Of a DNA stretch of 64,000 bases, positions 18,609 to 28,885 are shown one piece after another. Every line of letters begins with the position of its first letter. The stretch's first letter is position 1. This DNA is from CAZPRY01 sp964589175 (GTDB taxonomy: Bacteria; Fidelibacterota; UBA2242), in contig CAZPRY010000021.1 in the NCBI GenBank assembly GCA_964589175.1, positions 4,515-68,514 of the forward strand. The letters run 5' to 3'. The position numbers and the translations under genes were made by a program. The notes under the pieces were generated by a model. That model was not told where the DNA came from and searched no databases. It saw nothing but the letters and a program-made list of their open reading frames with translations.

Positions 18609-19769
18609 TTAATCCGCCTGCGCGTTCACTATAGTTATAAAACAATTTTCGTATATTTGATATTCAATAGGTGTAAACGGATTAAACGGATTCGGATCGC
18701 TCTGCATCAAAAACGGTTTCGAATTCTGAGAGTCAAAATCTTCCAAAGCCCCGGTAACGTTTTCTTCTGTTAGCTGAATATCTCCACTGTCGGGCGCTAT
18801 GTCAAACATCACATAATTTTTTGCATTCACATTGACAATCCGGGAACGAATCGTTTTACCGTTTTGAGAAATTTTTGCCGATGACCAACCTTGCGGTAAG
18901 ATCCTGCGAATCGTTACCGGATAGTTGTAAATGGAATTTTCTAAGGTATCAGAAACAAAAAAAGTGATAACCCTATCTTCATCGGAAATTTGTTTAACGG
19001 AAACATTATTTCTCTCTTTAATGTAACGGGCAACATTACCGAAAGTCGAGACCCAGTATTTACTGTCATTCTGATTTAGATAATCAAGAGCGCCTTTGAG
19101 TTCGCTAGAACTTGTAGGTGAATAACCGGATTCATTATCGATTGCATGAATCAAGAACACAACCCATCCGTTTGAAGACGCTGCCGCGTTGGCTTCATCG
19201 GTAAAATCGGTTGCTCTCTGGATCGATCCCTGATTTCCACAAACTATTGAACTGATGTTCATAAAGTCCGGTGGGGTTTTCGGCGAGATAGCGCCGGAAC
19301 ATCCCCGTGCAGCCAAATAGTATCGATTACAGATCGATGAATTTCCTAACACACAATAAGGGTAGGCAATCGTGAAACACTTCTGTCCGGTGATATGAGA
19401 ATCGATGGCATCCTGCGAATTTTGAAATTCCGTAGTTTGTTGGTCGTCTGTTAATGAACTTAAATCAGCATGGGAAACAGTGTGGCTACCGATTTCGTGA
19501 CCGTTTAACGCTGCCGCTTGAAGAGCCGTCCAGTCAGGTCCCCAATTGATAACTGGAAAAAATGTCATCTTAAATCCATATTGATCAAAAATCGGCAACG
19601 CTACCGAGAGCTGGTTTGGGGTATTATCATCAAAAGTAAAACTTACCGCACCGGATCTGAATCCCTGCCAGGCGCCTACTTCATAAAGCGTATCTATCGT
19701 CTGGGCGACATTAATTCCCGTGAGCAGTAATGTAACGATCAAAAAAATGGTAATGTTCTTAAAATTCAT
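18609..19769 (-). CDS. CE4 polysaccharide deacetylase, truncated T9SS tail
   Basis: 386-aa exported carbohydrate esterase of the NodB/CE4 fold, likely removing acetyl groups from xylan. Signal peptide is 1-23. The catalytic domain (about 38-250) has TFDD (Asp47/Asp48; base and metal ligand) and HEIGSHTVSH (His96 and His100, metal ligands). The C-terminal region carries SDPNPFNPFTPIEYQIYENCFITI, the first 25 or so residues of a T9SS sorting domain, then stops after NAQAD. The remaining 50-60 residues are absent. Only 47 bases separate the stop from the GH30 start, so the tail is deleted rather than merely frameshifted. T9SS export is therefore doubtful and the product may stay periplasmic. Confidence 0.85.
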   Translation of the reverse strand: MNFKNITIFLIVTLLLTGINVAQTIDTLYEVGAWQGFRSGAVSFTFDDNTPNQLSVALPIFDQYGFKMTFFPVINWGPDWTALQAAALNGHEIGSHTVSHADLSSLTDDQQTTEFQNSQDAIDSHITGQKCFTIAYPYCVLGNSSICNRYYLAARGCSGAISPKTPPDFMNISSIVCGNQGSIQRATDFTDEANAAASSNGWVVFLIHAIDNESGYSPTSSSELKGALDYLNQNDSKYWVSTFGNVARYIKERNNVSVKQISDEDRVITFFVSDTLENSIYNYPVTIRRILPQGWSSAKISQNGKTIRSRIVNVNAKNYVMFDIAPDSGDIQLTEENVTGALEDFDSQNSKPFLMQSDPNPFNPFTPIEYQIYENCFITIVNAQAD

Positions 19770-19787
19770 TTTAGTTTCACAAAATTA

Positions 19788-21734
19788 TTAATACTCATCC
19801 GTTCTGAAAGGCGAGGCCGGCAATCCATCTTTATTATATAGATTCGCTTCGACAGGATTATCGGCCCACGCGTATCTTACCGCCACCGGGTTCAAAATCC
19901 CATCGTTACAAACAATAATTTTATCATTTTCAATCCTGGCTTGCGCCCACACAAAATGTTTATTGGCACCGGCAATTGCAAAACCATTAAGTTTCTCACT
20001 GCCTTTTACAATCAACCCGCCGTCAATATTGTCAAATGAAAGAATTATCTTATTCCCATCAATTTCCATTGCTTCATAAATCGGACCTGAATAGTTGACG
20101 CTATCATCGCCGTAGGCAATTTTTTCAGCAGCAAGAAAAAGTCGATTCCCGACATCTTTTTTATTCAGCGCGTGAATGTCGTTCCATTCGCCAATGTCTA
20201 TTGCTACAGCCATAGCCGTATTCGGTACAGACAAGGTCTTGAGCTGAGCTTCCCGTATTAATGCCCAATTGCTTTCGGAAGGTTCAGCTTTTGCCTCCAT
20301 GAAATTTGGTAGTTGCACAAATAAAAACGGGAATTCCCCTTGATTCCAATTCTTTCGCCAGTCTATAATTAAAGCCGGAAATAGTTTTCTATATTCAATT
20401 GGTCTGCCTGCATTTGCTTCCCCCTGATACCATATTACTCCTTTTATGGAAAGATCCAGTAACGGGGCAATCATGGCATTATATAAACCTAACGGCTTCC
20501 AGCGAATAAATGTTTCGCCTCTCAATGGCTCCATTTTAGCACCAAGCCGATATTGCCAGTCTCCTCTTAAATCTATTCTTTCATCTCCGGCAACCAATTC
20601 GTACGGTTTATCTTCAACAAAACCTCCTCTACCCATGCTGTTAATAACTCTAATGGCTATAATGTTTTTACCCTTTTGTAGTATTTCAGGCAGAATAACA
20701 TACCTTCTCGGCGGATATTGATAACTCGTTGTTCCGACGAAAATTCCGTTTACAAAAACGGAATCGGCATCAACAATTCGTCCGAGATTAAGTTGAACCT
20801 GTTCTCCAACCATGGATGCAGGAACATTTATTTCTTTCCTAAACCAAACGACGCCATTAACAAAACCCAGATCGCTGTCCGCCCAGTAACCTGGAATGCT
20901 TATAGTTGACCAACCGGACGAGCTGTATTTCGGGCTGTGCCAGGGTTTTCCCGGATTCTTATAGCCATCATCCTTTTGCCTTAGTCGCTTATACCATCTA
21001 TCTATTCTGATTCTATCTTTATTCCTAATTTTCTGTATTAAGGAGCCGTCTTTAAATTTTTGGGCTTCATTGTAATGTTTCGGAAACGCTTTCAGACCTT
21101 CCTCACTGATCCAGCATTCGGCACGTGAACCGCCTAAAGCTGAATTAATGAGTCCTACCGGAATTTTATATTTTCCATACACGCTTTTTCCAAAAAAATA
21201 GGATACTGCCGAAAAGTATAAAACGTTTTCAGGATTGGCTTTCTCCCAGCGTCCAGATGACAAATCTTTTTGCGGACCGCTGAAATTATATATATCAGGA
21301 ACTTCGAAATATCGGATATATGGATTTTCGGAAGCGGCTATTTCAGCTTCGTATAACGGGCTCACTCTCTTCATATTCAATTCCATATTCGATTGCCCGG
21401 AACAAACCCAGACATCGCCGATCATTATATCGCGAATGGTAATCGAATTGCTGGCACTCACTTGCATCTCGTAAGGACCGCCGGCACTGAATTTCGGAAG
21501 TACAATACTCCAATCGCCTTGATCATCAGCTGTAGTATTATATGTTGAATCGATAAAATCAATCGAGATTTTTTCTCCCTCGGCCGCCCAACCCCAAATT
21601 TTTACTCCGGCATCACGCTGTAATACCATACCGTCACTAATCAGTTTTGGCAATCTCACCTGACCATAGGTTGTAACGGCAAAAACAAGAGCGAGAAAAA
21701 GTACCAATTTTTTCGACCGAGCGCCGTTAATCAT
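19788..21734 (-). CDS. SGNH sialate-O-acetylesterase-like esterase
   Basis: 648-aa exported esterase. Signal peptide (about 1-24), then an N-terminal beta domain (LPKLISDGMVLQRD...VKIWGWAAEGE), then an SGNH hydrolase fold interrupted by a jelly-roll insertion (about 265-390, WYRKEINVP-type galactose-binding fold). Nucleophile is Ser115 in CSGQSNMELN. The later GVIWYQGEANAGRP block is the second conserved segment of the family. Such proteins remove O-acetyl groups from sialate or from xylan side groups; deacetylation of acetylxylan fits here. No T9SS domain, so probably periplasmic. It lies 37 bases downstream of the CotH gene and 18 bases upstream of the CE4 gene. Confidence 0.88.
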   Translation of the reverse strand: MINGARSKKLVLFLALVFAVTTYGQVRLPKLISDGMVLQRDAGVKIWGWAAEGEKISIDFIDSTYNTTADDQGDWSIVLPKFSAGGPYEMQVSASNSITIRDIMIGDVWVCSGQSNMELNMKRVSPLYEAEIAASENPYIRYFEVPDIYNFSGPQKDLSSGRWEKANPENVLYFSAVSYFFGKSVYGKYKIPVGLINSALGGSRAECWISEEGLKAFPKHYNEAQKFKDGSLIQKIRNKDRIRIDRWYKRLRQKDDGYKNPGKPWHSPKYSSSGWSTISIPGYWADSDLGFVNGVVWFRKEINVPASMVGEQVQLNLGRIVDADSVFVNGIFVGTTSYQYPPRRYVILPEILQKGKNIIAIRVINSMGRGGFVEDKPYELVAGDERIDLRGDWQYRLGAKMEPLRGETFIRWKPLGLYNAMIAPLLDLSIKGVIWYQGEANAGRPIEYRKLFPALIIDWRKNWNQGEFPFLFVQLPNFMEAKAEPSESNWALIREAQLKTLSVPNTAMAVAIDIGEWNDIHALNKKDVGNRLFLAAEKIAYGDDSVNYSGPIYEAMEIDGNKIILSFDNIDGGLIVKGSEKLNGFAIAGANKHFVWAQARIENDKIIVCNDGILNPVAVRYAWADNPVEANLYNKDGLPASPFRTDEY

Positions 21735-21771
21735 CTCATTTACCTCTGTTTATAGTACGTTTCATACGATT

Positions 21772-24669
21772 CTATTTGAGCAATAGAAATTTTTTCGTTT
21801 CCATAAAATTATCCGCTTTCATCCGATAATAGTAAACTCCACTTGATAATTCGCTTCCATTAAAAGTAACATTGTACTCACCTGCCGGCTGCATTCCTTC
21901 GAATAATGTAGTTACTTCATTTCCTAACATATCATAAACCGTTAACGAAATGCGGCTATACCGGGGGAGCGTATATTTTATTTTTGTTACCGGATTAAAC
22001 GGATTCGGATAATTCTGAGATAGCGCGAATTCACGCGGCATCTCAGCAAAATCATTATTTTCGATAGTGGTTAAAATGGAGTTCAACCTTCCAGGCGTCC
22101 CATGACCCTGAGATGCTTTCCAGTTCTCCGCTATGGCGTTATCACTTTTCGCATCCACCAGTTCCAGAGTCGCGCCATCACCGTCCGGCTCAACCGGCCA
22201 GGGAACTTCGTCGTCATACTTCAGAGAATCGATAATCTGACCGCTGTTGTTGACCAATCTGATCAATTCGCCGGAGCCGCTTAAGCCGAAGTCCATTGCG
22301 GCGGTGTAATTTTGCACTTCCGGAAAACAGGTGGTAAAGGCGCTCTCATTTTCGACTAAAACCAGATAACTCCCCGAATCAATGACCGTTCCCGCAGCAA
22401 ATATAAATTTATGGCTATCGTCACTGTCACTGAAGTACCAGCCGCCAATATCCACCTCCTGCTCGCCCGGATTATACAATTCGATCCAATCACCCGAATC
22501 GAAATCCTCGGCTGAATTGTAGTTGATTTCATTGATGACAATTTCAGCAGAACCGCTGCTACTAGCCGAGAAGGAAGCAGATATTGTCGTCGACCGTACG
22601 GCAACGGATAAAGAGAGAGCCGCATCGTCTGAAGTGACCGCTCCGCTCCAGCCGTCAAATTTATAGCCGGGAGCCGGGATTGCTTTCAGTTGAACCGGAT
22701 TACCGATGAAATACATCCCTCTGGACGGCGAATCGGCAGATTGCAGCGTCAGGGTATTCAGCTGCACGGCACCGCCCTCCGTAACATTAACTGTAATTCT
22801 GCCATCGTTGCCGCAGTCGAAATAACTCCGGACATGATCGCGTAAAAATGCCGGACGATTCTGTGCGAATGCTTTCATTTTGTTAAGATTCTCACCGCTG
22901 AGCCCCCACCGCATTCGATGCCTAGGAATTTCACCGGCGATATTGTTTGCCAGCGAATCGATGATCGTAACGACCCGCGTACTCGTAAAATTAGTATTCA
23001 GCAGATCGGCAATCTGATTGATGAACCGATTTCGAATAGTCGGATTTTCGATTAATTTCCGCTGTAACAAAGTTGCCCATGGTGGATTTGAGTAACGCGT
23101 TTCCACAGGAGAAAACATGAATGCTATGTGATCCTCCCATTCACCATGAGCATAAAGACCGAACCCGAAATCCAGGCCAAAAAGAATCCAGCGCCATTTC
23201 CCGGTCTCGCTGCGTTCCCGCCAAAACTTGATATTGGTACCGGGCCAATCCATGTTATCATAATATGCCTGCGCCGCAAAATAGAGGATGCACTCATCCA
23301 GATCGATCACCGAATCGAGATAGGCGTAGGCGACATCCGTCGTCATATCGTTTGTACTGATATAATCGATCAACTGTTGGTAACTCAGAGCATCCCCCTG
23401 AATGACATCTATATTGTTTTCCAACAGATCGATATTATCCAGATCCACTTCAGGGTGCCTGGAAGCGATGTAATGTTCATTGATCTTCTCGCGGATATTG
23501 TAAATCCCCCAGTATTCGCCATTGATAAAAGTGGTCGCGGGACGATACTCGAGATAATCGATATCCAGATCTTTAACAAGCGCCTCCATTACTGCATCAC
23601 GAATATGGGTGTATGGAAAATCATTCCCGGAATTCCGAAGAACAAATGATTTAAAGGTTGTAATACTAAAATCCGAGAAAAGCGGATATTCTATCTTTGA
23701 GACGCCGTACTGATCTTTAAATTTTACCGTGAAGGATTTCTGCGCCTGTGATGCGCTGTAACTACCAAAAATTTCGATCCCGCAGTTTTCTGAAAATCCC
23801 GGACTATTATCGTCTTCAAAAAATTCTACATGCGCCGGGCGTTCCCAATCCATCGTATAATTGGTATAGATACCGAAATTGGCATCAAAAAGATCATACG
23901 GATCGGCCGAGAGAGAAATGACAGGCAAATCGGTAGTTTCGTTGATAAAATAGGTATTATAACTAGTCAGTCCCGGCAGATGATTTTCCTTGAAACTGAC
24001 AGCCTTCAAAACCGTTGTTTTCTGGATACTGACCGGGGCTGTGTATTCCGTCGAATTTGAATCCGGATCGCCGCCATCCAGTGTGTAGAAAATCCGGCTG
24101 TCACCTGCCGATAATTCAACTAAAACTGCTGACGAATAAAATCCTCCGGGTAATGAAACTGCAACCGGATCAGAATAATCCTTTATCGCAATTCCGGTAT
24201 TCGACGATCCCGGTGTTGATTCCTGAAAGATCCAGGTAAGTGAGCCGTCACTTATTCTTCCATATGAGATATCCGATCGAGAAGCCGGTACAAACACTTG
24301 GTCAATGATCGTACCGCTTCCATCATTTAACAAAATTTCTTCACCGGATGCACTGATCTTAAAGTTCGTATGCCAGTAATCGGCAAATTTATTCTTATCC
24401 GAAGCAAAGACGATCAGGTATTCTCCCGGTTCAATGACAGCACTACCAAACTGCCATTTCGTAATTTCAAGTGAATCGTCACTGAGATAATAACCGTCAA
24501 GATTTACCTGCTCAGAACTGCCATTATATAATTCAATCCAGTCCGATGCATCGCCGTCTTCATCATAAATCGTAATAGAATTGGAGGGCATAATTTCATT
24601 TATAACTACCCCCTGCGAAATTAAAAAATGGGGTATTATTAACAATACAAGCATCAACAACTTCTTCAT
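21772..24669 (-). CDS. CotH-kinase/lamin-tail secreted protein, T9SS
   Basis: 965-aa multidomain secreted protein. Signal peptide; lamin-tail domain 1 (about 18-125, VVINEIMPSNS...DASDWIELYN); chitobiase-C-like domain (about 165-240, FYTLDGGDPDSNSTEY); CotH kinase-like domain (about 245-600, with YYDNMDWPGTNIKFW and KWRWILFGLDFGFGLY carrying the metal-binding Asp); a short beta-repeat domain (YKFDGWSGAV, about 640-720); lamin-tail domain 2 (about 727-850, IVINEINYNS); T9SS domain ending KKFLLLK. CotH proteins phosphorylate proteins in spores, yet here one is encoded inside a xylan-degradation block. Its target is unknown. ATG 24669 is preferred because GAGGAAAAAT precedes it; ATG 24681 is in frame upstream. 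Confidence 0.87.
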   Translation of the reverse strand: MKKLLMLVLLIIPHFLISQGVVINEIMPSNSITIYDEDGDASDWIELYNGSSEQVNLDGYYLSDDSLEITKWQFGSAVIEPGEYLIVFASDKNKFADYWHTNFKISASGEEILLNDGSGTIIDQVFVPASRSDISYGRISDGSLTWIFQESTPGSSNTGIAIKDYSDPVAVSLPGGFYSSAVLVELSAGDSRIFYTLDGGDPDSNSTEYTAPVSIQKTTVLKAVSFKENHLPGLTSYNTYFINETTDLPVISLSADPYDLFDANFGIYTNYTMDWERPAHVEFFEDDNSPGFSENCGIEIFGSYSASQAQKSFTVKFKDQYGVSKIEYPLFSDFSITTFKSFVLRNSGNDFPYTHIRDAVMEALVKDLDIDYLEYRPATTFINGEYWGIYNIREKINEHYIASRHPEVDLDNIDLLENNIDVIQGDALSYQQLIDYISTNDMTTDVAYAYLDSVIDLDECILYFAAQAYYDNMDWPGTNIKFWRERSETGKWRWILFGLDFGFGLYAHGEWEDHIAFMFSPVETRYSNPPWATLLQRKLIENPTIRNRFINQIADLLNTNFTSTRVVTIIDSLANNIAGEIPRHRMRWGLSGENLNKMKAFAQNRPAFLRDHVRSYFDCGNDGRITVNVTEGGAVQLNTLTLQSADSPSRGMYFIGNPVQLKAIPAPGYKFDGWSGAVTSDDAALSLSVAVRSTTISASFSASSSGSAEIVINEINYNSAEDFDSGDWIELYNPGEQEVDIGGWYFSDSDDSHKFIFAAGTVIDSGSYLVLVENESAFTTCFPEVQNYTAAMDFGLSGSGELIRLVNNSGQIIDSLKYDDEVPWPVEPDGDGATLELVDAKSDNAIAENWKASQGHGTPGRLNSILTTIENNDFAEMPREFALSQNYPNPFNPVTKIKYTLPRYSRISLTVYDMLGNEVTTLFEGMQPAGEYNVTFNGSELSSGVYYYRMKADNFMETKKFLLLK

Positions 24670-24756
24670 ATTTTTCCTCATGTGCCTGATTCCATTTTTA
24701 CTGTAATTCCTGAATCCAAAAAGTTTGTCATTCTGTTCTTTTCAATTCGTTAATGA

Positions 24757-27018
24757 TTACTTTAGCAAGATAAAATATTTAGATTCCACAAAATTCCCCG
24801 ACTTCATCTGATATAAATAAACGCCGCTTGTTAGTTTGCTGCCGTTGAAGATAACTTCATAAATACCCGGAGTTTTTTCTTCATTAACTAACGTCGTTAC
24901 TTCTCTTCCCAATATATCGTACACCTTTAGAGATACATTTCCGGCTGTCGGTAATTGGTAACTAATTTTTGTTTCAGGATTAAACGGATTCGGATAGTTC
25001 TGTCCCAGTTCAAAAACTTTAGGAAACAGACTTGACTTCAATCCACCGACCGATGTATCAGGATTGGATTTTCCCGTAAAATTCAACCATTGAAGCATGA
25101 AGAGCTTATCGGTACCAGTTCCTCTAAATTTTAAATAGACATCATGATTCCCTGAAACCGGCAAAATAACATCCGTAGCAAATGTTTTATATGTGTACCA
25201 GCTGCCGGTATTTGTAATGTTACATTCTGCAACCTTGGTTCCTGAATCCAATGAATCGATCCACACTTCAATTATTCCCCCTGAAGAACCACAAGAAGCG
25301 GTAAACAAAAGCGAATCAGGTCCCTCACTATTTCCAAATTCAACACCGGCATACATCGCCCAATCGCTATCATGGATATTATCTAGCGAGCTGATTCCAC
25401 TCGTTCTTCTTGATAAGGATGTACCATACTGGTTTGCCGGGCATTCAGCCAATATAGGAGTATAAGCATCGCGGTATATGTAGAGGTCAAACCAGGCGTC
25501 ACTCGTTCCTTTCACGTACAATCCCTGCCGCGTTCCGGTAAATGTCGAGTAATCGGAATAGGAATCGATTTGCGATACATCAACTGCCTGCACCATTTTT
25601 GTCCAATCGGTTCCGTTGCCGCTGAAATATCCGCTTATTTTATGATTGATCCGGACCAACTTGAACCACAGTGTGTCACCCACACTGTTTTCCACCTCGT
25701 ACATATCATCTTCGAAACTGAATAAAATCAATTTATTCCCATCAGTGGATAACGTGCTAACTAACTTGACAGCCATTTTTTCATCGCCTCGCATAATCCA
25801 CAGCCCGGCCTCATCAGACATTGATTTTGCACTGAAGTCGAGATGTGTGATGATCGAATAGTTATGTTCCCCATCATTCTTAATAACCGTATTTGCTGTT
25901 GCGCGGCTCTTCGGAGATAAGCGCAGCCATCCGGGGCGATCGGTAAGTGAAAATTTATTTTCAGCCGTATAACCCAGAAACGACCATTCGGGGTGCAGGT
26001 TTTCCGACGTGAAAAAATCCGATTTGGGCACCATCCAGGGAATGCCGCTGCCGGGCAAGTTTGGCGCTGTGAATGACTGGTTAACGGGGTAATCAGCCAC
26101 GGGTTTGCCGTTCGTATCATAGCGAACCTGATTTAATAGTCCCTGCCTTCCCTGTCCTCTCCACTCGCCTTTGGCATAAAGCGGATGTACAACCCACGAG
26201 CTGCTGTCGTCGAGCATTACCGCCGGAGATGCATGATTTGGGCTGGTGAAAAGTGAAGCAGTTTTTTGGGGATCACCTTCGTTGAAAAAGTTGCCCAACA
26301 TTTCCCATGATGACTCCTCGGCTGTCAGGGTTCGGCTGCGCATCACCTTTTGCCCTCCGCCAAGGTTCCTGGCAAAGGAATAATGGTAGTATCCGCCATA
26401 TTTCCACATGACCGGTCCTTCAGCCCAACTATAGGGATATGACGGACCTGGATTTAACCAATCGAGGTTGTAGACAACGCCCGTCGCCTGTCCGTCATCG
26501 CCCAATTCGACAATGCCGTTATTAGGCTGCCCGTTTTTCACCACCAAATACCATTTGTTGTCGTCGTCGATAAAAATGGAATTATCATATCCCAAACCAT
26601 AAGGAAGACTCGACGGATTGTTCACTTTTGCAGGCGTACTCCAGGGCCCCTTCGGATCTGGCGCTTTCACAAAATGCATGATATTGGCCCTTGAAAAAAA
26701 ATCCCAGTATTCATCGTTATAATAAACGATATGGCCGCCCCAGCAACCTCCACCAGGGGAGTCGCCATAACCCGACCATGCCGCGCTTACCGGCTGCGCA
26801 ATAGCTTCCCAATGAACCAGGTCGGTAGAATGAGAGATAACCGGCGTTACGTTAAAAGATGATCCGGTTGTGTAGAAATCATCTCCAACTCTTGTAACAG
26901 TACAATCCGGATGATCGCCGGGAATTATAGGATTCATGTATGTCTGAAAAGATAATGATCGCCCAAGTCCTACATTTATCAAAAACAACCACCCAATTAT
27001 CAAAGCAAAATAACTCAA
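24757..27018 (-). CDS. GH43 glycosidase with CBM6, T9SS-secreted
   Basis: 753-aa secreted enzyme, likely beta-xylosidase or alpha-L-arabinofuranosidase. Signal peptide (1-24); five-bladed propeller (about 27-330) with general base Asp38 (GDHPDC), Asp145 (GYDNSIFID) and acid Glu200 (SWAEGP); a beta-sandwich DUF1349/GH43_C2-type domain (about 345-520); a CBM6-type domain (about 535-670, YGTSLSRRTSGISSLDNIHDSDW); T9SS domain ending ESKYFILLK. The start is TTG 27018, with AAAGGA eight bases upstream; no in-frame ATG fits the signal peptide. It lies between GH35 and CotH in the block. Family and catalytic residues are clear, substrate is inferred from the xylan setting. Confidence 0.92.
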   Translation of the reverse strand: MSYFALIIGWLFLINVGLGRSLSFQTYMNPIIPGDHPDCTVTRVGDDFYTTGSSFNVTPVISHSTDLVHWEAIAQPVSAAWSGYGDSPGGGCWGGHIVYYNDEYWDFFSRANIMHFVKAPDPKGPWSTPAKVNNPSSLPYGLGYDNSIFIDDDNKWYLVVKNGQPNNGIVELGDDGQATGVVYNLDWLNPGPSYPYSWAEGPVMWKYGGYYHYSFARNLGGGQKVMRSRTLTAEESSWEMLGNFFNEGDPQKTASLFTSPNHASPAVMLDDSSSWVVHPLYAKGEWRGQGRQGLLNQVRYDTNGKPVADYPVNQSFTAPNLPGSGIPWMVPKSDFFTSENLHPEWSFLGYTAENKFSLTDRPGWLRLSPKSRATANTVIKNDGEHNYSIITHLDFSAKSMSDEAGLWIMRGDEKMAVKLVSTLSTDGNKLILFSFEDDMYEVENSVGDTLWFKLVRINHKISGYFSGNGTDWTKMVQAVDVSQIDSYSDYSTFTGTRQGLYVKGTSDAWFDLYIYRDAYTPILAECPANQYGTSLSRRTSGISSLDNIHDSDWAMYAGVEFGNSEGPDSLLFTASCGSSGGIIEVWIDSLDSGTKVAECNITNTGSWYTYKTFATDVILPVSGNHDVYLKFRGTGTDKLFMLQWLNFTGKSNPDTSVGGLKSSLFPKVFELGQNYPNPFNPETKISYQLPTAGNVSLKVYDILGREVTTLVNEEKTPGIYEVIFNGSKLTSGVYLYQMKSGNFVESKYFILLK

Positions 27019-27110
27019 TGGAATCGTCCTTTACCATAGCCTGTCCTTGAATAGTTGATGCTTCACCTCCTGTAAAATAGCAAACATCAGCAGAGAGTAT
27101 TAATAATCCA

Positions 27111-28790
27111 TTATTCATATTCGTACAGTTCAAATCTTTGAATTGAAAATCCGTCATCCCGTAATATACGAATATGCCGTCCCTGATGGGTTTGGTCTCC
27201 GTTCAAATGCCTGATGACTTTCCAATAATTGTTTTCTCCGGAGGAGTTCTGACGGACAAACCGGCCTTCATCGGCTTTTAATATCCCGACATTTAATTCC
27301 GGATTTTTAATATTTCTAAAAGTTGCTACAATTCCGAAACCGGCAAGATAGAATTCGTTTTCACCGGTTTGAATAATGATGGCGCCCACCGTTTCCCAGG
27401 TATCATTCTTTGAATTAGCCTCATAACCTAGAGTATAACTATGTTTGAACGTAAACTCATAATTGCCAAGTTGCAATACACTCTCCTGCTTTTCCTTGTC
27501 AAATAGAACACCTTCAATTTTATCCTGACCCTGATTATCTGTAATTACAGGCGTCAGTTGATTCAACAAAGTATATATTTTTCCCAAGGGTTCATTTTCC
27601 GGATCACTTGTCGATTCAACAGAAAACGGAGAGAAGCCGATCGCCTCATAATGACCGAAAACAAATGCAGCTTTGGCTGCAACCGTATTATCAAAACGAT
27701 GTTCGGGAATAAACAGGGGATTTCCCTGACGTGTGTACAGGTCACTCCAGTGTTCAATATTCGGGAAATAAAAATCCGGTGAAATAAAATCGATGGATGG
27801 TCCGCCGGCTTTCCATACATCCATCAAATGCGGAAGCGGTCCGGCGCTTGGATAACTCCCGGGCAGCCAGCCCGGACGATTCAAGGCCGCATTAACAAAC
27901 ATTGGCAAAGGATAAATCGCCTTGCCTGCCTCTACAATAGCATTGGTAAATTGTGCGTAATACCATGCCATAAAAATTTCATCGGTATGCGGGCCTTCGC
28001 CAAATATTTCCTCCCATGTTCCGGATTCCTTGTATCCGTTTCTCGCCCATACCTCTCCGAATTCCGGGATCAGGTTTTGCTTATTCTTTTTTAAATACTG
28101 GATAAATTCTGTTGCTACGTTTTCCTGGAATTTTTTGTTTGCCAGCGGATGGTAATCCCGGGCGGTCGGGAGCATTCCAATTTCATTTTCCGGTTGGATC
28201 ATTATTACGGTTCGATCTTTTTCGTCAATTTCTTTTATATGTTTCATCAAAGCTTGAAATGCTTTTAAATCGGCCTTGAGATTATTTTCACTAAAAGGAG
28301 TCAATATCTCATAGCTTCGGCCTTTGTCATCTTTTATTCTTGGAAATCTTTGCTGATTTAATTTAACCCATGAAGGAGCGTGACTGGACATACTGTTTTT
28401 CCAGGAGCCAAACCATAATAAAACCAATTTCAGGTCATGCTTTCGTGCTTCTGCAATGAGCTGGTCATACAATTTAAAATCAAATCTGCCTTCAACCGGC
28501 TCGATTAATTCCCAATAAACGGGTGCCAAAACCGTATTCAGATTCATTGCTTTTAGTTTCGGCCATAGCGGAGCCATATACTCCAAACTGGTGAAGGACG
28601 AATTTCCGAGCTCTCCGCCAAGGATTAAAAAAGGTTTTCCGTCCACAATAAGTTGGGTTGCAGTGCCCTTTTTCTCTAAATGGGGAATATCAGTGGATTT
28701 ACTTTTCTGAGCATGTAAAGTGATTGAGCTAAAACCAATCAGCAGGAACAATGCCATGAAACGTATTTTTACCTTTATATGACCAACCAT
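27111..28790 (-). CDS. GH35 beta-galactosidase (DUF5597 type)
   Basis: 559-aa exported enzyme of the GH35 clan resembling the Cellvibrio/Caulobacter-type beta-galactosidases that carry a C-terminal DUF5597 domain. Signal peptide (about 1-27), then a TIM barrel (about 38-400). Acid/base is Glu203 in IQPENEIG and nucleophile is Glu363 in FIPEHRFD. The C-terminal beta domain covers about 410-559. It would remove terminal beta-galactose from hemicellulose side chains, possibly from complex xylan or xyloglucan. No T9SS domain, so probably periplasmic. It begins after a strong hairpin that separates it from the repeat-protein gene upstream, so its mRNA level may differ from that gene's. Confidence 0.85.
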   Translation of the reverse strand: MVGHIKVKIRFMALFLLIGFSSITLHAQKSKSTDIPHLEKKGTATQLIVDGKPFLILGGELGNSSFTSLEYMAPLWPKLKAMNLNTVLAPVYWELIEPVEGRFDFKLYDQLIAEARKHDLKLVLLWFGSWKNSMSSHAPSWVKLNQQRFPRIKDDKGRSYEILTPFSENNLKADLKAFQALMKHIKEIDEKDRTVIMIQPENEIGMLPTARDYHPLANKKFQENVATEFIQYLKKNKQNLIPEFGEVWARNGYKESGTWEEIFGEGPHTDEIFMAWYYAQFTNAIVEAGKAIYPLPMFVNAALNRPGWLPGSYPSAGPLPHLMDVWKAGGPSIDFISPDFYFPNIEHWSDLYTRQGNPLFIPEHRFDNTVAAKAAFVFGHYEAIGFSPFSVESTSDPENEPLGKIYTLLNQLTPVITDNQGQDKIEGVLFDKEKQESVLQLGNYEFTFKHSYTLGYEANSKNDTWETVGAIIIQTGENEFYLAGFGIVATFRNIKNPELNVGILKADEGRFVRQNSSGENNYWKVIRHLNGDQTHQGRHIRILRDDGFSIQRFELYEYE

Positions 28791-28885
28791 TTTTTCTCAA
28801 TTCATTTTTGTATCTTCTTATTACCACCCAGAGAAATCTATAAAAATAATCTTCATTAACAATTAACTCATACGGTCTATCAACA

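Noticed and set aside
26879..27157. 92-codon minus-strand frame overlapping the GH43 start
   Set aside because: It overlaps the GH43 signal peptide and the end of GH35 in another frame and has no recognisable content.
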